Positions 15,349 to 23,731 of a DNA stretch of 42,288 nucleotides are shown piece after piece (the stretch's first letter is position 1; each line of letters starts with the position of its first letter). The DNA is from Candidatus Brocadiaceae bacterium. Its GTDB lineage: Bacteria > Planctomycetota > Brocadiia > SM23-32. A model generated the notes under the pieces. That model worked only from the letters and a program-made list of their open reading frames with translations. It was not told the DNA's origin and searched no databases. The translations under genes and the position numbers were made by a program. The stretch lies in contig PUMJ01000061.1 in assembly GCA_003551305.1 (NCBI GenBank), positions 1-42,288 of the forward strand, written 5' to 3'.

Positions 15349-16949
15349 ACTCCACGGCGGAGCACGGCTTCCAGAGCCGGTTTTTCTACGTCGGCATCAT
15401 CTTCGCCGTCAGCTTCGGCATCGTCGGGCTGATGTGGCACTTCCGGGGGGTCAACTGGATACTCGTCGTCTTCAGCCTGGCCTGGGTGCTGCTGGTGACG
15501 GGCTTCGCCTGGGAGATCATCACGCGCGCCGAACGGCTCGACCGCATCGTGCGCTCCCGCACCGACGCCCTGGCGGACGCCAACCTGCACCTGACCAGCG
15601 TGCTGGACCAACTGCGGGCATTCCACCGCATCAGCTTCGAGATGAACCAGAAGCTATCACTCACCGAGATAACCGCCGCCTCCACCCGAAAACTGTGCAG
15701 GATGCTGCCCCAGGTGGACAGCGCCTGGCTGTGGCTGGACCGGGCCATGTTGCGCGTGGACCGCGACACCCTGCCGAAAGGGCGGGAGAAGGCGCGACCG
15801 CTCGATCTGGCCTCCCGGGCAGGGGCCACCCTCGGGACGCCGGCCGCCCTGAAAGTCCTGGCGCCGGACAACCCCTTGCTGGCCGAGTGCTTCGAGGGCC
15901 GCCGCGTCATCGTGCGGACCAACCTGCCGGCCAGGGCGCGCGCCTGCGGCTGGGACTGGCTCGAACGCTCCGGGATGCAGTCCTTCGCCGGGCTGCGCCT
16001 CCAACTGGGCGGCAGCATGCTCGGCGTGATGGGAGTGTTCAGCCGCCGGCGGCTCTCGCCCGAGTTCGTCCGACAGCTTCACCTCAGCGTCAACCAGCTC
16101 ACCGTGGTGCTGGAGAAGGCCCGGTTGCTGAAGCAGATGCGCCGCCGCGCCGCCGAACTGGCCGCCGCTAACGAGGAACTGCGCGAGTTGGACGCCATGA
16201 AGGATTGGTTCGTATCGGCCGTCTCCCATGAACTGCGGACCCCCCTGACCAACATCCGCTCCTTCGGCGAGATACTGGAGAACTACCAGGACCTGAAGCC
16301 GACGGAGCGGACGGAGTTCGCCGCCATCATCCGGCAGGAGAGCGAGCGGCTCTCGCGGATGATTGACGACCTGCTGGACCTGGCCAAGATCGCCAACGGA
16401 GAGGTCGAGCTGAGACCGGAGCCGCTGGACCTGGGCGCCGTCGTGGGCCGCTGCTGCAGGCTCTTCAGTCAGGAGGTCGGGGAGCGCGATGTGGCCCTGC
16501 ACGCCGATGTGCCCGAAGATACGCCCCCCGTGCTGGTGGACGAGAACGCGCTGGCGCGGGTGCTGAACAACCTGCTGGGCAACGCCCTGAAGTTCACCCC
16601 GGAGGGCGGACGGGTGGAGGTCACGGTCGAGCCCGGCGGCCCCGTGCCCGCGGGGGCGCGGTTCGTGACGGTGCTGGTCAGTGACACCGGCTGCGGCATC
16701 GGGCTGGAGGACCAGGCTCGTATCTTCGAGAAGTTCACCCAGGCGGGCAGCGGGCTGAGCAACAAGCCCAGCGGCTCCGGCATCGGGCTGGCCATCTGCC
16801 GGGAGATAGTCGCCAGGTCCGACGGCGACATATGGGTCCAGAGCACGCCGGGGGAGGGCAGCACCTTCGGGTTTACCCTGCCCGTGGCGGAGACGGAAGT
16901 CGAAGCCGAGAAGCAGGCGCTGCACAGGCAGCCCTCGGCCGTGAGCTGA
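15345..16949 (+). CDS. Membrane sensor histidine kinase with GAF-like domain
   Basis: 534 residues. Two membrane segments at about 13-34 and 38-59 with almost no outer loop, a coiled linker, a GAF-like region (about 95-255), then a HisKA domain with the phosphorylated His295 in SAVSHELRTPLTNI. The HATPase domain has the N box (RVLNNLLGNALKFTPEGG), DTGCGIG, EKFTQAGSG and GSGIGLAICREIV. It starts in the ATGA that ends the phosphatase gene, so the two are co-translated. No response regulator is adjacent. The tiny outer loop suggests it senses membrane or cytoplasmic signals. Confidence 0.92.
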   Translation: MNSTAEHGFQSRFFYVGIIFAVSFGIVGLMWHFRGVNWILVVFSLAWVLLVTGFAWEIITRAERLDRIVRSRTDALADANLHLTSVLDQLRAFHRISFEMNQKLSLTEITAASTRKLCRMLPQVDSAWLWLDRAMLRVDRDTLPKGREKARPLDLASRAGATLGTPAALKVLAPDNPLLAECFEGRRVIVRTNLPARARACGWDWLERSGMQSFAGLRLQLGGSMLGVMGVFSRRRLSPEFVRQLHLSVNQLTVVLEKARLLKQMRRRAAELAAANEELRELDAMKDWFVSAVSHELRTPLTNIRSFGEILENYQDLKPTERTEFAAIIRQESERLSRMIDDLLDLAKIANGEVELRPEPLDLGAVVGRCCRLFSQEVGERDVALHADVPEDTPPVLVDENALARVLNNLLGNALKFTPEGGRVEVTVEPGGPVPAGARFVTVLVSDTGCGIGLEDQARIFEKFTQAGSGLSNKPSGSGIGLAICREIVARSDGDIWVQSTPGEGSTFGFTLPVAETEVEAEKQALHRQPSAVS

Positions 16950-16977
16950 GGCCGGCGCGTCGTCCCCGCCCCGCCGC

Positions 16978-18822
16978 TCAGCGGAATATTCGGCGCAGGG
17001 CTCGCCGGGGTTCCAGGTAGGGCTGGTATTCGTCCTCAACCTCGAGCAGTTGCTCCCGCAGCGGGTGGCCTATCATGCCCATCGCCGCGGGATGCCCGGC
17101 GGCACGGGCGCGGGCGTACTCGGTGAACTCCCGCATTATCCGCACGTAGAGGCCCATCAGGCGCCAGGAGGTCTCCCGACAGAGATCGTCGCCCTCAGCC
17201 GCCTCGTTCCGCTCCAGCACCGGCCCAAACTCCTCCACCAGCCCTTCCAGTTCCTCTACCGCGCCGGCCGCATCCTCTTCGGCGTCCAGGAGCCGGTTGA
17301 TCTCGCCGGTAAGTTGTTCCGTCTCGGACAGGAACTTGCGGCATGCCGCCCCGTCCGGCCCGTAGGCGGCGGCGAAGTAGTCGGCCGCGATATCCTCGAA
17401 CTCCAGCTCGGTGTCCCACAGGGTCCGGCCCATCGTGACCATGCCGAGCCCCGTGGGGAACCAGACGCGCAGCGCCTGGCAGTTGACCAGCCCGTTCAGG
17501 CCGAAACGGCGGTAGTTCCGCACGTCCTGCCACACGACCCGCGCCCGCTCCACCGTCTCGGCCCCGCCGTAGTATTCGAAAATGAAGCTGTCGTCCTCCC
17601 ACCGCTCCATCCAGTCCTGCAATCGCGCCGCCACCTGCTCGACGGACTTCAGCCCCCGGCGCGGCATGCGGTTCAGCTCGAACGAGAGCGGCTCGACCTC
17701 CTCGCCCACGGGCTCCAGGGCCTGCCCGTAATCGTTGCGCCCGTTGGCGTACATGAACGTGAACCGCCCCTCGTCTTCGAACCACTCCTGCAGCGGCGGC
17801 ATCAGCAGGTCGGCGTAGGCGAGGAACACGACCCGCGTGTCCAGTTCCCGGCGGGTCAACTCCTCGTCCAGGGTGTTCAGTATCTGCACGTAGAAGTCGA
17901 ACGTGCGCTTCGTTCGGCAGCGCTCGCACTCGCACTTGTTGTTGTAGCTGTCGTCGAGCCAGACGTGCAGGTAGTCCACGTCGCGGTGCACCTCGGCGTA
18001 ATCGGCGATGCAGCGGGCCATCCGCTCCTGGACCTCGGGGTCCGAGTAGCAGAGCGCGGTCAGCATCGGCTTGCCCCACAGGACCGTGCGGCGGCCGGCC
18101 ACCAGCGCGATCTTCTCTTTGAACTCCGCCGACACGTCTTCCATCTCCATCCACCCTGTGCCGGGCACGCCGAACGCCTCGGCATGCCAGCCATGCCCGA
18201 CGGCGTGGTAAAGGAGGCCGCGGCGGGCGATCTCGCCCTCGATGACGCGGGTGAACTCCCGCGCCATCCCCCTCTCGATGGGTTCCTTGCGCTCGCGGTG
18301 CGGATGGCCCTGGTGGGAGTACCAGCGGTCGAAGAACGTGTAGCCGTCCTGGAACTGCATGTAGAAGCCGTTGAAGCCGACCTTCGGCAGCCAGTCCACC
18401 ACGTCCAGCACGTTCGATAGGCTGACGGCGCCCTCGATGCAGACGACGCGGTGCCGGTAGGAGGCGGTCTCGTCGAGCGAGATGGCGACGTCCTTGAGAC
18501 TTCGTCGCGGGATGAGTTCGCCCGTCGGCCCCGGCCGCACCCAGCGGCAGCCCAGCTCCCGCAGCAGGCGGTAAACGCCCAGCAGCACGCTGCGGGGATT
18601 GGTGCCGGCGACCCGGCCCTCCCCTCGCTCGAACCGCACGTGGATCGCATCGTCCAGGGCGGGGTCCGCCACGGACGGCGCCTCGAGGCCGCAGTCAGCG
18701 TAGAGCCCCAGCATCACCGTCGCTTCGCCGGTCTCGCCGCCGGTCATTGCCCTCAGGCATCGGCCCAGTTCCGCGGCCGCGTGGGCCACCACGGGGTCAT
18801 CCGTCTTCACGCAGATACCCAT
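16978..18822 (-). CDS. DUF4838-type protein, glycoside hydrolase-like (GH67-related N-terminus)
   Basis: 614 residues from ATG 18822, which has AAGGGAGA in front; longer frames upstream are arginine-rich noise. The N-terminal ~140 residues (AAAELGRCLRAMTGG, GVYRLLRELGCRWVRPGPTG) have the alpha-glucuronidase-like N-terminal fold. The middle (about 150-480) is TIM-barrel-like with VDYLHVWLDDSYNNKCECER, where a CxCxxC cluster follows the barrel strand, and FTFMYANGRNDYG. This matches proteins with domain DUF4838, common in Planctomycetota and Lentisphaerota and thought to act on glycans. No signal peptide is seen. Substrate unknown. It converges on the kinase gene with 28 bases between stops. 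Confidence 0.7.
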   Translation of the reverse strand: MGICVKTDDPVVAHAAAELGRCLRAMTGGETGEATVMLGLYADCGLEAPSVADPALDDAIHVRFERGEGRVAGTNPRSVLLGVYRLLRELGCRWVRPGPTGELIPRRSLKDVAISLDETASYRHRVVCIEGAVSLSNVLDVVDWLPKVGFNGFYMQFQDGYTFFDRWYSHQGHPHRERKEPIERGMAREFTRVIEGEIARRGLLYHAVGHGWHAEAFGVPGTGWMEMEDVSAEFKEKIALVAGRRTVLWGKPMLTALCYSDPEVQERMARCIADYAEVHRDVDYLHVWLDDSYNNKCECERCRTKRTFDFYVQILNTLDEELTRRELDTRVVFLAYADLLMPPLQEWFEDEGRFTFMYANGRNDYGQALEPVGEEVEPLSFELNRMPRRGLKSVEQVAARLQDWMERWEDDSFIFEYYGGAETVERARVVWQDVRNYRRFGLNGLVNCQALRVWFPTGLGMVTMGRTLWDTELEFEDIAADYFAAAYGPDGAACRKFLSETEQLTGEINRLLDAEEDAAGAVEELEGLVEEFGPVLERNEAAEGDDLCRETSWRLMGLYVRIMREFTEYARARAAGHPAAMGMIGHPLREQLLEVEDEYQPYLEPRRALRRIFR

Positions 18823-19214
18823 CACGTCTCCCTTGCTGTACTTTGACCAGTGGGAAGGCCATTGCACAGGAAATGAGCCCGCTTCGCAATCGCCGATCCG
18901 TGGTCGCCTGCGAGGTGTGCCCGCCGGGCTTGTGGAGGGTCTGCCCGCCTCCGGCGGGACCGGCAAGCACGATGAGTTGAGAGTTGCTTGTTGAGAGTTA
19001 CGCCTATGTGCGGCGTCACCCCGGCCGTGGGCGGCTCGGCCGTAGCCGGGGGGAGGACCGGCGGGAGCCCCGGGGGAACAGGGCCGATGCCGATCAGTTT
19101 CAACTCTCATCCCGCAACTGTCGACCGTCCCGGGCTCTTGACGGCCCGTGTCCGGTGAAGTAGGCTGTCGGTTTGGACAGGGGGGACCGGTCAACTTGTG
19201 GGGGGCACAGGACT
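18823..19214. other. Intergenic region with short repeats between divergent genes
   Basis: 390 bases without a gene. It holds two direct copies of GTTGAGAGTT (18976-18985 and 18990-18999) and an inverted CAACTCTCA (19101-19109), plus a GC-rich inverted repeat (CCCCGGC...GCCGGGG) between them. The promoters for both flanking genes should lie here but no clear -35/-10 pair was found. Confidence 0.45.
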
Positions 19215-20129
19215 GTGGCCGATACGCATGAGGGTTTCGTCCGTTCGGTCGAGCGGCTTGTCAGGGAGCGCATCAACGAGGCGGTGACTCCGGTGGCCGG
19301 GGCGGAGGTGGCCGAGGCGCTGGGGCCCGGCAAGATGCTGCGCACCCGGCTGGCCGCGCGTCTTGTCACTTGCGGGGCGGCCCCCGCTGACGTCGAGAGG
19401 TGCCGTTTGCTCTGCGCCGCTACCGAGATCGCCCACACGGCCACCCTCTGCCACGACGACATCATAGACAACGCCTTCCTGCGCCGGCGCCGTCCCGCCC
19501 TGTGGCGCAGCATCGGCGCCAACGCGGCCGTCCTTGCCGGCGACCTGCTGCTGTGCGCCTCCTACGCACTGGTCGCGCAGACGGGGGATCCGGCGTGCGT
19601 GGCCGGGTTCGCGCGAAAGCTGTCCGAAGTCTGCTCGGCGGAGGCCGAGGAGGAGTTAGGCGTGCCGGTGGACGTCCGCGACGCGGAGACGTGCCTGCGA
19701 CTGGCGCGCGGCACCACCGGGCCCCTGTTCGCCGTCGTGGCCCGGGCGGCTGCGGAACCGGAGGGCACCCTCCCGGATGCGCTCGAAGAAGCCGGCTACC
19801 TGATAGGCACCGCCTACCAGCTTGCCGACGACCTGCTGGACGTGGTGGGGGACCCCGACCAGGCCGGCAAGACGTTGCGCCGCGACGCCCTGCGGGGCAA
19901 AGCCACACTGCCGGGGGTGAGCGAGCACGGCCGGCGTGAGACCCGGGCCCGCGTCCGCGCCCTCTGCCTCCAGGCGCTGCAGACGCTGAACTCCTGGCCC
20001 TCGGCCCGCAGGGCCGTGCGGACGTTCCTCTCCGAAGACCTCCAGCCGGTGCTGGACCGTCACATCCGCAACATGAGCCTGCTGAGTGTGCAGACCGGCC
20101 AGCGCACCCGGCCTGGGACCGACCCATGA
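19215..20129 (+). CDS. Polyprenyl diphosphate synthase (trans-isoprenyl)
   Basis: 304 residues from GTG 19215. Condenses isopentenyl diphosphate onto allylic diphosphates in the cytoplasm. Visible parts are the GPGKMLRTRL segment that stands for the GGKR(I/L)RP motif, the first Asp-rich motif in LCHDDIIDNAFLRR, and the second in QLADDLLDVVGD with the downstream Lys in GKTLRRDALRGKATLP. The product probably forms the side chain of a quinone, as the next gene is MenA-like and overlaps by four bases (ATGA). Chain length cannot be read from the sequence. The start is uncertain; an upstream TTG at 19173 would add 14 residues and no strong ribosome site is seen. Confidence 0.87.
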   Translation: MADTHEGFVRSVERLVRERINEAVTPVAGAEVAEALGPGKMLRTRLAARLVTCGAAPADVERCRLLCAATEIAHTATLCHDDIIDNAFLRRRRPALWRSIGANAAVLAGDLLLCASYALVAQTGDPACVAGFARKLSEVCSAEAEEELGVPVDVRDAETCLRLARGTTGPLFAVVARAAAEPEGTLPDALEEAGYLIGTAYQLADDLLDVVGDPDQAGKTLRRDALRGKATLPGVSEHGRRETRARVRALCLQALQTLNSWPSARRAVRTFLSEDLQPVLDRHIRNMSLLSVQTGQRTRPGTDP

Positions 20130-21025
20130 GCAAACCCGCCGCCACGGCAAGCGCCTTGCGTTACGTCCGGGCGCTGAGGGCCTTCTCCTTTCCCCTGTCA
20201 GTGCTGCCCGTGCTGGTGGGCACGGCGGGCGTCCTGCCCCCGGCGCAGTGGCGTTGGGGCGTGCTGGCCGCCGCCATGCTGCTGGTGCTGGCCCTGCACT
20301 CGGCCGGCAACCTGTTGAACGACTACTTCGACTATCTCTCCGGCGTGGACTCCCGGGAGCAGGACGACGAGGGCCGGCCCGGCCGCGTGCTCGTGCGCGG
20401 GGACATGAGCCCCGGGCAGGTGCTCGCCGAGGCGCTGGTCTGCCTGGGCATCGGGGCAGCAGCCGCCGCGTTCCTGGTCTGGCGCAGCGGGCCGGGGCTG
20501 CTGGGGTTCATCCTGCCCGGCGCTGCGGCGCTCTACGCCCACACCGGACCGCCCCTCAAGTTCAAGTCCCGCGGCCTGGGCGAGCTGCTCATGCTCGTCG
20601 TGTTCGGTCCCCTGCTGGTGGGTGGCGGTGCGTGGGCGCAGGTCGGGGCCTTCCCGCTGCGCCTGATCCTGCTGTCCATTCCTGTCGGCATGGTCACCAC
20701 CTCCGTGCTGGCCGGCAACAACCTGCGGGACTACGAGGAGGACGGGGCGGCCGGCGTGCGGACCCTTGCGCGGATCATCGGCCGGCGCTGCTACCGCTGG
20801 CTCTACCTCGCCCTGGTGGTCGGGCAGTCCATGGGCGTGGCCCTCTACGGGCTGGCGGGGCCCGCCTCGCCGGTGCTGGCGGCGGCTCCGGCGCTGATGC
20901 TGTTGGTTCTTCCCACGCTCAGGCGGGTCTGGCGCGGCGAACGCCTGCCCGACGTGGACGTCCGCACCACGCAGTACGGGACCGCGCTGATGGTGTTCCT
21001 ATTCGTCGTCCTGCTGCTGGACTGA
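20126..21025 (+). CDS. menA: UbiA-family prenyltransferase, MenA-like
   Basis: 299 residues, about eight membrane segments. 1,4-dihydroxy-2-naphthoate polyprenyltransferase joins the polyprenyl chain to the naphthoquinone head group in the membrane. The first Asp-rich motif is NLLNDYFDYLSGVDS followed by QDDEGRPGRVLVRGDMS; the second is NNLRDYEEDGAAGVRTLA, as in MenA rather than UbiA, which prefers NxxxDxxxD with a different spacing. Together with the preceding synthase it makes demethylmenaquinone. Its stop lies inside the 3' end of the convergent DoxX gene by 27 bases. UbiA-type acceptors other than DHNA are possible. Confidence 0.82.
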   Translation: MSKPAATASALRYVRALRAFSFPLSVLPVLVGTAGVLPPAQWRWGVLAAAMLLVLALHSAGNLLNDYFDYLSGVDSREQDDEGRPGRVLVRGDMSPGQVLAEALVCLGIGAAAAAFLVWRSGPGLLGFILPGAAALYAHTGPPLKFKSRGLGELLMLVVFGPLLVGGGAWAQVGAFPLRLILLSIPVGMVTTSVLAGNNLRDYEEDGAAGVRTLARIIGRRCYRWLYLALVVGQSMGVALYGLAGPASPVLAAAPALMLLVLPTLRRVWRGERLPDVDVRTTQYGTALMVFLFVVLLLD

Positions 21026-21490
21026 CGGCGCGGGCGGGCGGCTCCATTGGAGCGCAGGCAGTCCCGCGCCCGTTATCAGCAATGTGATGCTGCCGGTCAG
21101 AAGCAGCCAGTGCATCCGGATCTCCGCGAATGGGTCGCCGAGGTGGGCCGTCAGCAGGGCCACCACCATGACGATGACCAGCACCAGCGCCCCGAGCCGC
21201 GGCGCCAGGCCCACCAGCAGCAGAATGCCACCTATCAGCTCGGCCAGTATCAGCATCACCGCGAACGCCTCCGCCGCCGGGAAGCCCAGGCCCGCCAGCA
21301 TCTCCACCGTCCGTTCGAAACCGCGACCCTCGAACCAGCCGAATGCCTTCTGCGCACCAGCCCTGGCAAAGATCAGGCCGACCATCACCCGGACTGGCAG
21401 CAGACCCCAGCGCAGGGAAGCGTCCCCGGCCCTGTTGCCCAGCAGCCAGCCGGCCCAACCAGAACTCCGTCCCGTCTGCTCAGCACTCAT
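20999..21490 (-). CDS. DoxX family membrane protein
   Basis: 163 residues, four predicted membrane helices. ATG 21490 has AAGGGGGA before it. The family signature is seen in LLPVRVMVGLIFARAGAQKA, ILAELIGGILLLVGLAPRLG and a final hydrophobic pair. DoxX proteins are small membrane partners of oxidoreductases, first described as a subunit of a thiosulfate:quinone oxidoreductase. Here it overlaps the ndh gene by four bases (ATG of doxX in ATGA of ndh's stop), so it follows ndh in one transcript. A role as a quinone-site partner of the dehydrogenase is inference. Confidence 0.82.
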   Translation of the reverse strand: MSAEQTGRSSGWAGWLLGNRAGDASLRWGLLPVRVMVGLIFARAGAQKAFGWFEGRGFERTVEMLAGLGFPAAEAFAVMLILAELIGGILLLVGLAPRLGALVLVIVMVVALLTAHLGDPFAEIRMHWLLLTGSITLLITGAGLPALQWSRPPAPSVQQQDDE

Positions 21491-22674
21491 AGTCTTCCCC
21501 CCTTGAACATCAGGTCCCGGCTCATACCCAGACGATTGCTCCAACTCCACGTGCGGGCCACGCACATCAGGTAATGCAGCAGGCTGGGCAGGCGCCCCAC
21601 CATCTCGACGCCCAGCACCACGCCCGCGCCCTGCCCGGGGGCGAGGGGCACGATGTAGCCGGGGTCAAACGGTCGAAACGGTTCCAACGGCCGCCCGGCC
21701 ATGCTGCGCAGGACGTTGCGCGCGGCATGCCGACCCCCTGCCAGGGAGAACGGCACGTTCAGCCGCAAGGGCTCCTCCGTGCCCGGTACCCGCGGCCCCG
21801 CCGCGTCGCCGGCCGCGAAAGCCGCCGGTGCCTCCGGCAAGCGCAGGAACTCGTCCACCGCCAGCCGCCCGCCGGCTACCTTCGGCGTGTCGAGCGCGGC
21901 CACGGCCGGCCCGGGGGTGACTCCGGCCGTCCACGCCGCAAGCGTCCGCCCCAGGCGCGTGCCGTCGGTCAGCCGGACCTGCCCGGGCCCTATCTCGGCG
22001 GCGCTCACGCCCGTGCGCACCTCCACCCCGAACCGCTCCAGCAGCCGCACGGCCCAGTGGCGCACCGCCGGGGAGCAGTTGCGAAGCACCTCGTCCGCCT
22101 GCTCCACCACCAGCACGCGGCAGACCTCGGGCAGGCGCGCGTAGGGCAGCCCCGTCAGCCTGTGCAGCAGCAGGGCCACGTGGCCGGCCACCTCGAACCC
22201 CGTGTAGCCCCCGCCCACCACCACGACGTGCGGCCGGGGCCGGCGGCCGCCCCGCACAAGGTCCGTCACCCCCTGCCGCATGGCGGCGCCCTCGGCCCGT
22301 GACTTCAGACCGATGGCGTGCTCGCGGGCCTGTGAGTTGCCGTGATAGTTGTTCTCGCAACCCAGGCAGATCAGCAGGTAGTCAGCGCTGAAATCCCCGG
22401 CGTCCGTCTCCACGCGGCCTTCGGCGGGGTGGATGCGCCGGACGGCGCCGTGGATGAACTCGACGTCCAGCCGGCGGCAGAACGGCTCGAGCGGCTCGAC
22501 CATGTGGCGGGGGCGGATGCGGCCGGAGATCACGTCCGGCAGCACGGGTGTGAACACGTTCTCGCGCCCGCGGTCCACCAGGGCCACGGACACATCGGGC
22601 GGCGCGCCCCGCGCAAGTTTCCTCGCGGCGGCCAGCCCCGCGTATCCCCCGCCCAGTATCAGCACCCGCCGCAT
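21487..22674 (-). CDS. ndh: Type II NADH dehydrogenase-like FAD protein (NDH-2)
   Basis: 395 residues. A membrane-associated flavoprotein that oxidises NADH and reduces quinone without pumping protons. The FAD site is LILGGGYAGLAAARKLARG at the N-terminus, the NADH site is VVVVGGGYTGFEVAGHVALL near residue 160, and AAFAAGDAAG near 300 is the second FAD contact. The C-terminal ~40 residues are amphipathic and probably bind the membrane. ATG 22674 has GGAGGG at good spacing; an upstream GTG at 22707 is less likely. A sulfide:quinone reductase is excluded by the lack of the paired catalytic Cys. Fits the quinone genes on the opposite strand. Confidence 0.82.
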   Translation of the reverse strand: MRRVLILGGGYAGLAAARKLARGAPPDVSVALVDRGRENVFTPVLPDVISGRIRPRHMVEPLEPFCRRLDVEFIHGAVRRIHPAEGRVETDAGDFSADYLLICLGCENNYHGNSQAREHAIGLKSRAEGAAMRQGVTDLVRGGRRPRPHVVVVGGGYTGFEVAGHVALLLHRLTGLPYARLPEVCRVLVVEQADEVLRNCSPAVRHWAVRLLERFGVEVRTGVSAAEIGPGQVRLTDGTRLGRTLAAWTAGVTPGPAVAALDTPKVAGGRLAVDEFLRLPEAPAAFAAGDAAGPRVPGTEEPLRLNVPFSLAGGRHAARNVLRSMAGRPLEPFRPFDPGYIVPLAPGQGAGVVLGVEMVGRLPSLLHYLMCVARTWSWSNRLGMSRDLMFKGGRL

Positions 22675-22913
22675 CGTGACGCCCTCCGCGCGCAGCCGCA
22701 CGTCCATATCACACCTGGCAGTGATTCTCGCACGTTAACGGCCGAACGCAAGCGGAAGCCTGGCCCGGGGGCCGCGGAATCTGCGGGAGCCAACCACAAA
22801 CGACCCCATGGAGATGACCAAAGGGGTCGAACGGAGGCGCAGAGCTCAGCCGCCCCGCGGCGGGCGCGGTTCCCCTGAACCCTGGCGATTATTGAGCCCG
22901 GTAGAGCTGATGA

Positions 22914-23024
22914 TGTCCTTCTGAGTTCGCCGAATGGCGCAAAGAAGAATCTCGCCGTTCCGGGGCGCAATGGACTCCGGCGTAGAGATTCTTCGTCAGG
23001 GCGGCGCACCTCCTCAGAATGACA
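22914..23024. repeat. Inverted-repeat element with GAAGAATCTC arms
   Basis: The left half runs from TGTCCTTCTGAG (22914-22925) to GAAGAATCTC (22944-22953). The right half is its inverted copy, from GAGATTCTTC (22985-22994) to CCTCAGAATGACA (ending 23024). The inner arms are a perfect 10-base inverted repeat and the outer arms match at 11 of 12. The TGTCATTCTGAG...GAAGAATCTC unit is a form often met between genes in many bacterial genomes. Confidence 0.7.
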
Positions 23025-23115
23025 GCGTTCTTTCCGGCTGAGCATTGCTTGTTCAGGTCTCCATGGCACCACCCGGCAGGCGGGTGCTGTACCCCGGCAA
23101 AGCAACCACGCCGTT

Positions 23116-23144
23116 TTGCATTGCTGCGCGCGCGTCGTTACTAT
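23116..23144 (+). promoter_or_regulatory. smpB promoter, probably leaderless
   Basis: TTGCAT (23116-23121), 17-base spacer, TACTAT (23139-23144). The start would be near 23151, only about four bases before ATG 23155, and there is no ribosome site, so the mRNA would be leaderless or almost so. Confidence 0.55.
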
Positions 23145-23154
23145 GGATTGGGCC

Positions 23155-23628
23155 ATGGCTAAGAAGACCGACAACGTGAAGATCGTCGCACGCAACCGCA
23201 AGGCGCGGCACGAATACGACATCGAAGACACCTACGAGGCGGGCATCGTGCTGCAGGGCACCGAGGTGAAGAGCCTGCGCCAGGGCAACTGCAGCCTCAA
23301 CGAGGCATGGGCCCGCCCGCGCGGCGGCGAGGTATTCCTCATCGACATGCACATACCCCCCTACGACCAGGCGAGCATCGCCAACCACGAGCCGAAACGC
23401 CCCCGCAAGCTGCTGCTGCACAAGCGCGAGATTGACCGCATCATCAGCCAGTGCACCCAGCGCGGCTACACCCTCGTGCCGCTCTCCGTTTACTTCAAGG
23501 GCGGTTACGCGAAGGTGGAACTCGCCCTGGCCCGCCACCGCAAGCAGTGGGACAAGCGCCGCCAGAAGGAGAAACGCCAGCAGCGCGAGGAGGCATCCCG
23601 CGCCATGCGTCGCCGCCGCAAGCGCTGA
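23155..23628 (+). CDS. smpB: SsrA-binding protein SmpB
   Basis: 157 residues. Binds tmRNA and delivers it to stalled ribosomes for trans-translation. The start MAKKTDNVKIVARNRKARHE, then YEAGIVLQGTEVKSLRQGNC, the LNEAWARPRGGEVFLIDMHI strand and PKRPRKLLLHKREIDRI are textbook SmpB; the C-terminal tail is basic (RRRRKR), as expected for ribosome contact. ATG 23155 is the only start that gives the family N-terminus. No tmRNA gene was found nearby. It converges on the transporter gene. Confidence 0.96.
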   Translation: MAKKTDNVKIVARNRKARHEYDIEDTYEAGIVLQGTEVKSLRQGNCSLNEAWARPRGGEVFLIDMHIPPYDQASIANHEPKRPRKLLLHKREIDRIISQCTQRGYTLVPLSVYFKGGYAKVELALARHRKQWDKRRQKEKRQQREEASRAMRRRRKR

Positions 23629-23731
23629 CCGCCTGCGGCGCGGCAGGCGCGGCAACGCCCCCGGCTGGGGCCGTCTCCGGAAAATGCTATGCCCACGGGG
23701 AAAGCGGGGACGGGCGGTGCGCCCGGGCGGC

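Larger units (their letters stand above)
22675..23154. other. 480-base region with an inverted-repeat element and the smpB promoter
   Basis: No gene seen. It contains the inverted-repeat element at 22914-23024, a smaller CACCCGGCAGGCGGGTG palindrome at about 23073, and the promoter at 23116-23144. Confidence 0.55.

Noticed and set aside
21487-22674. Sulfide:quinone reductase instead of NDH-2
   Set aside because: The paired Cys needed for sulfide oxidation are absent at the expected places, while the NADH-site glycine motif is complete.
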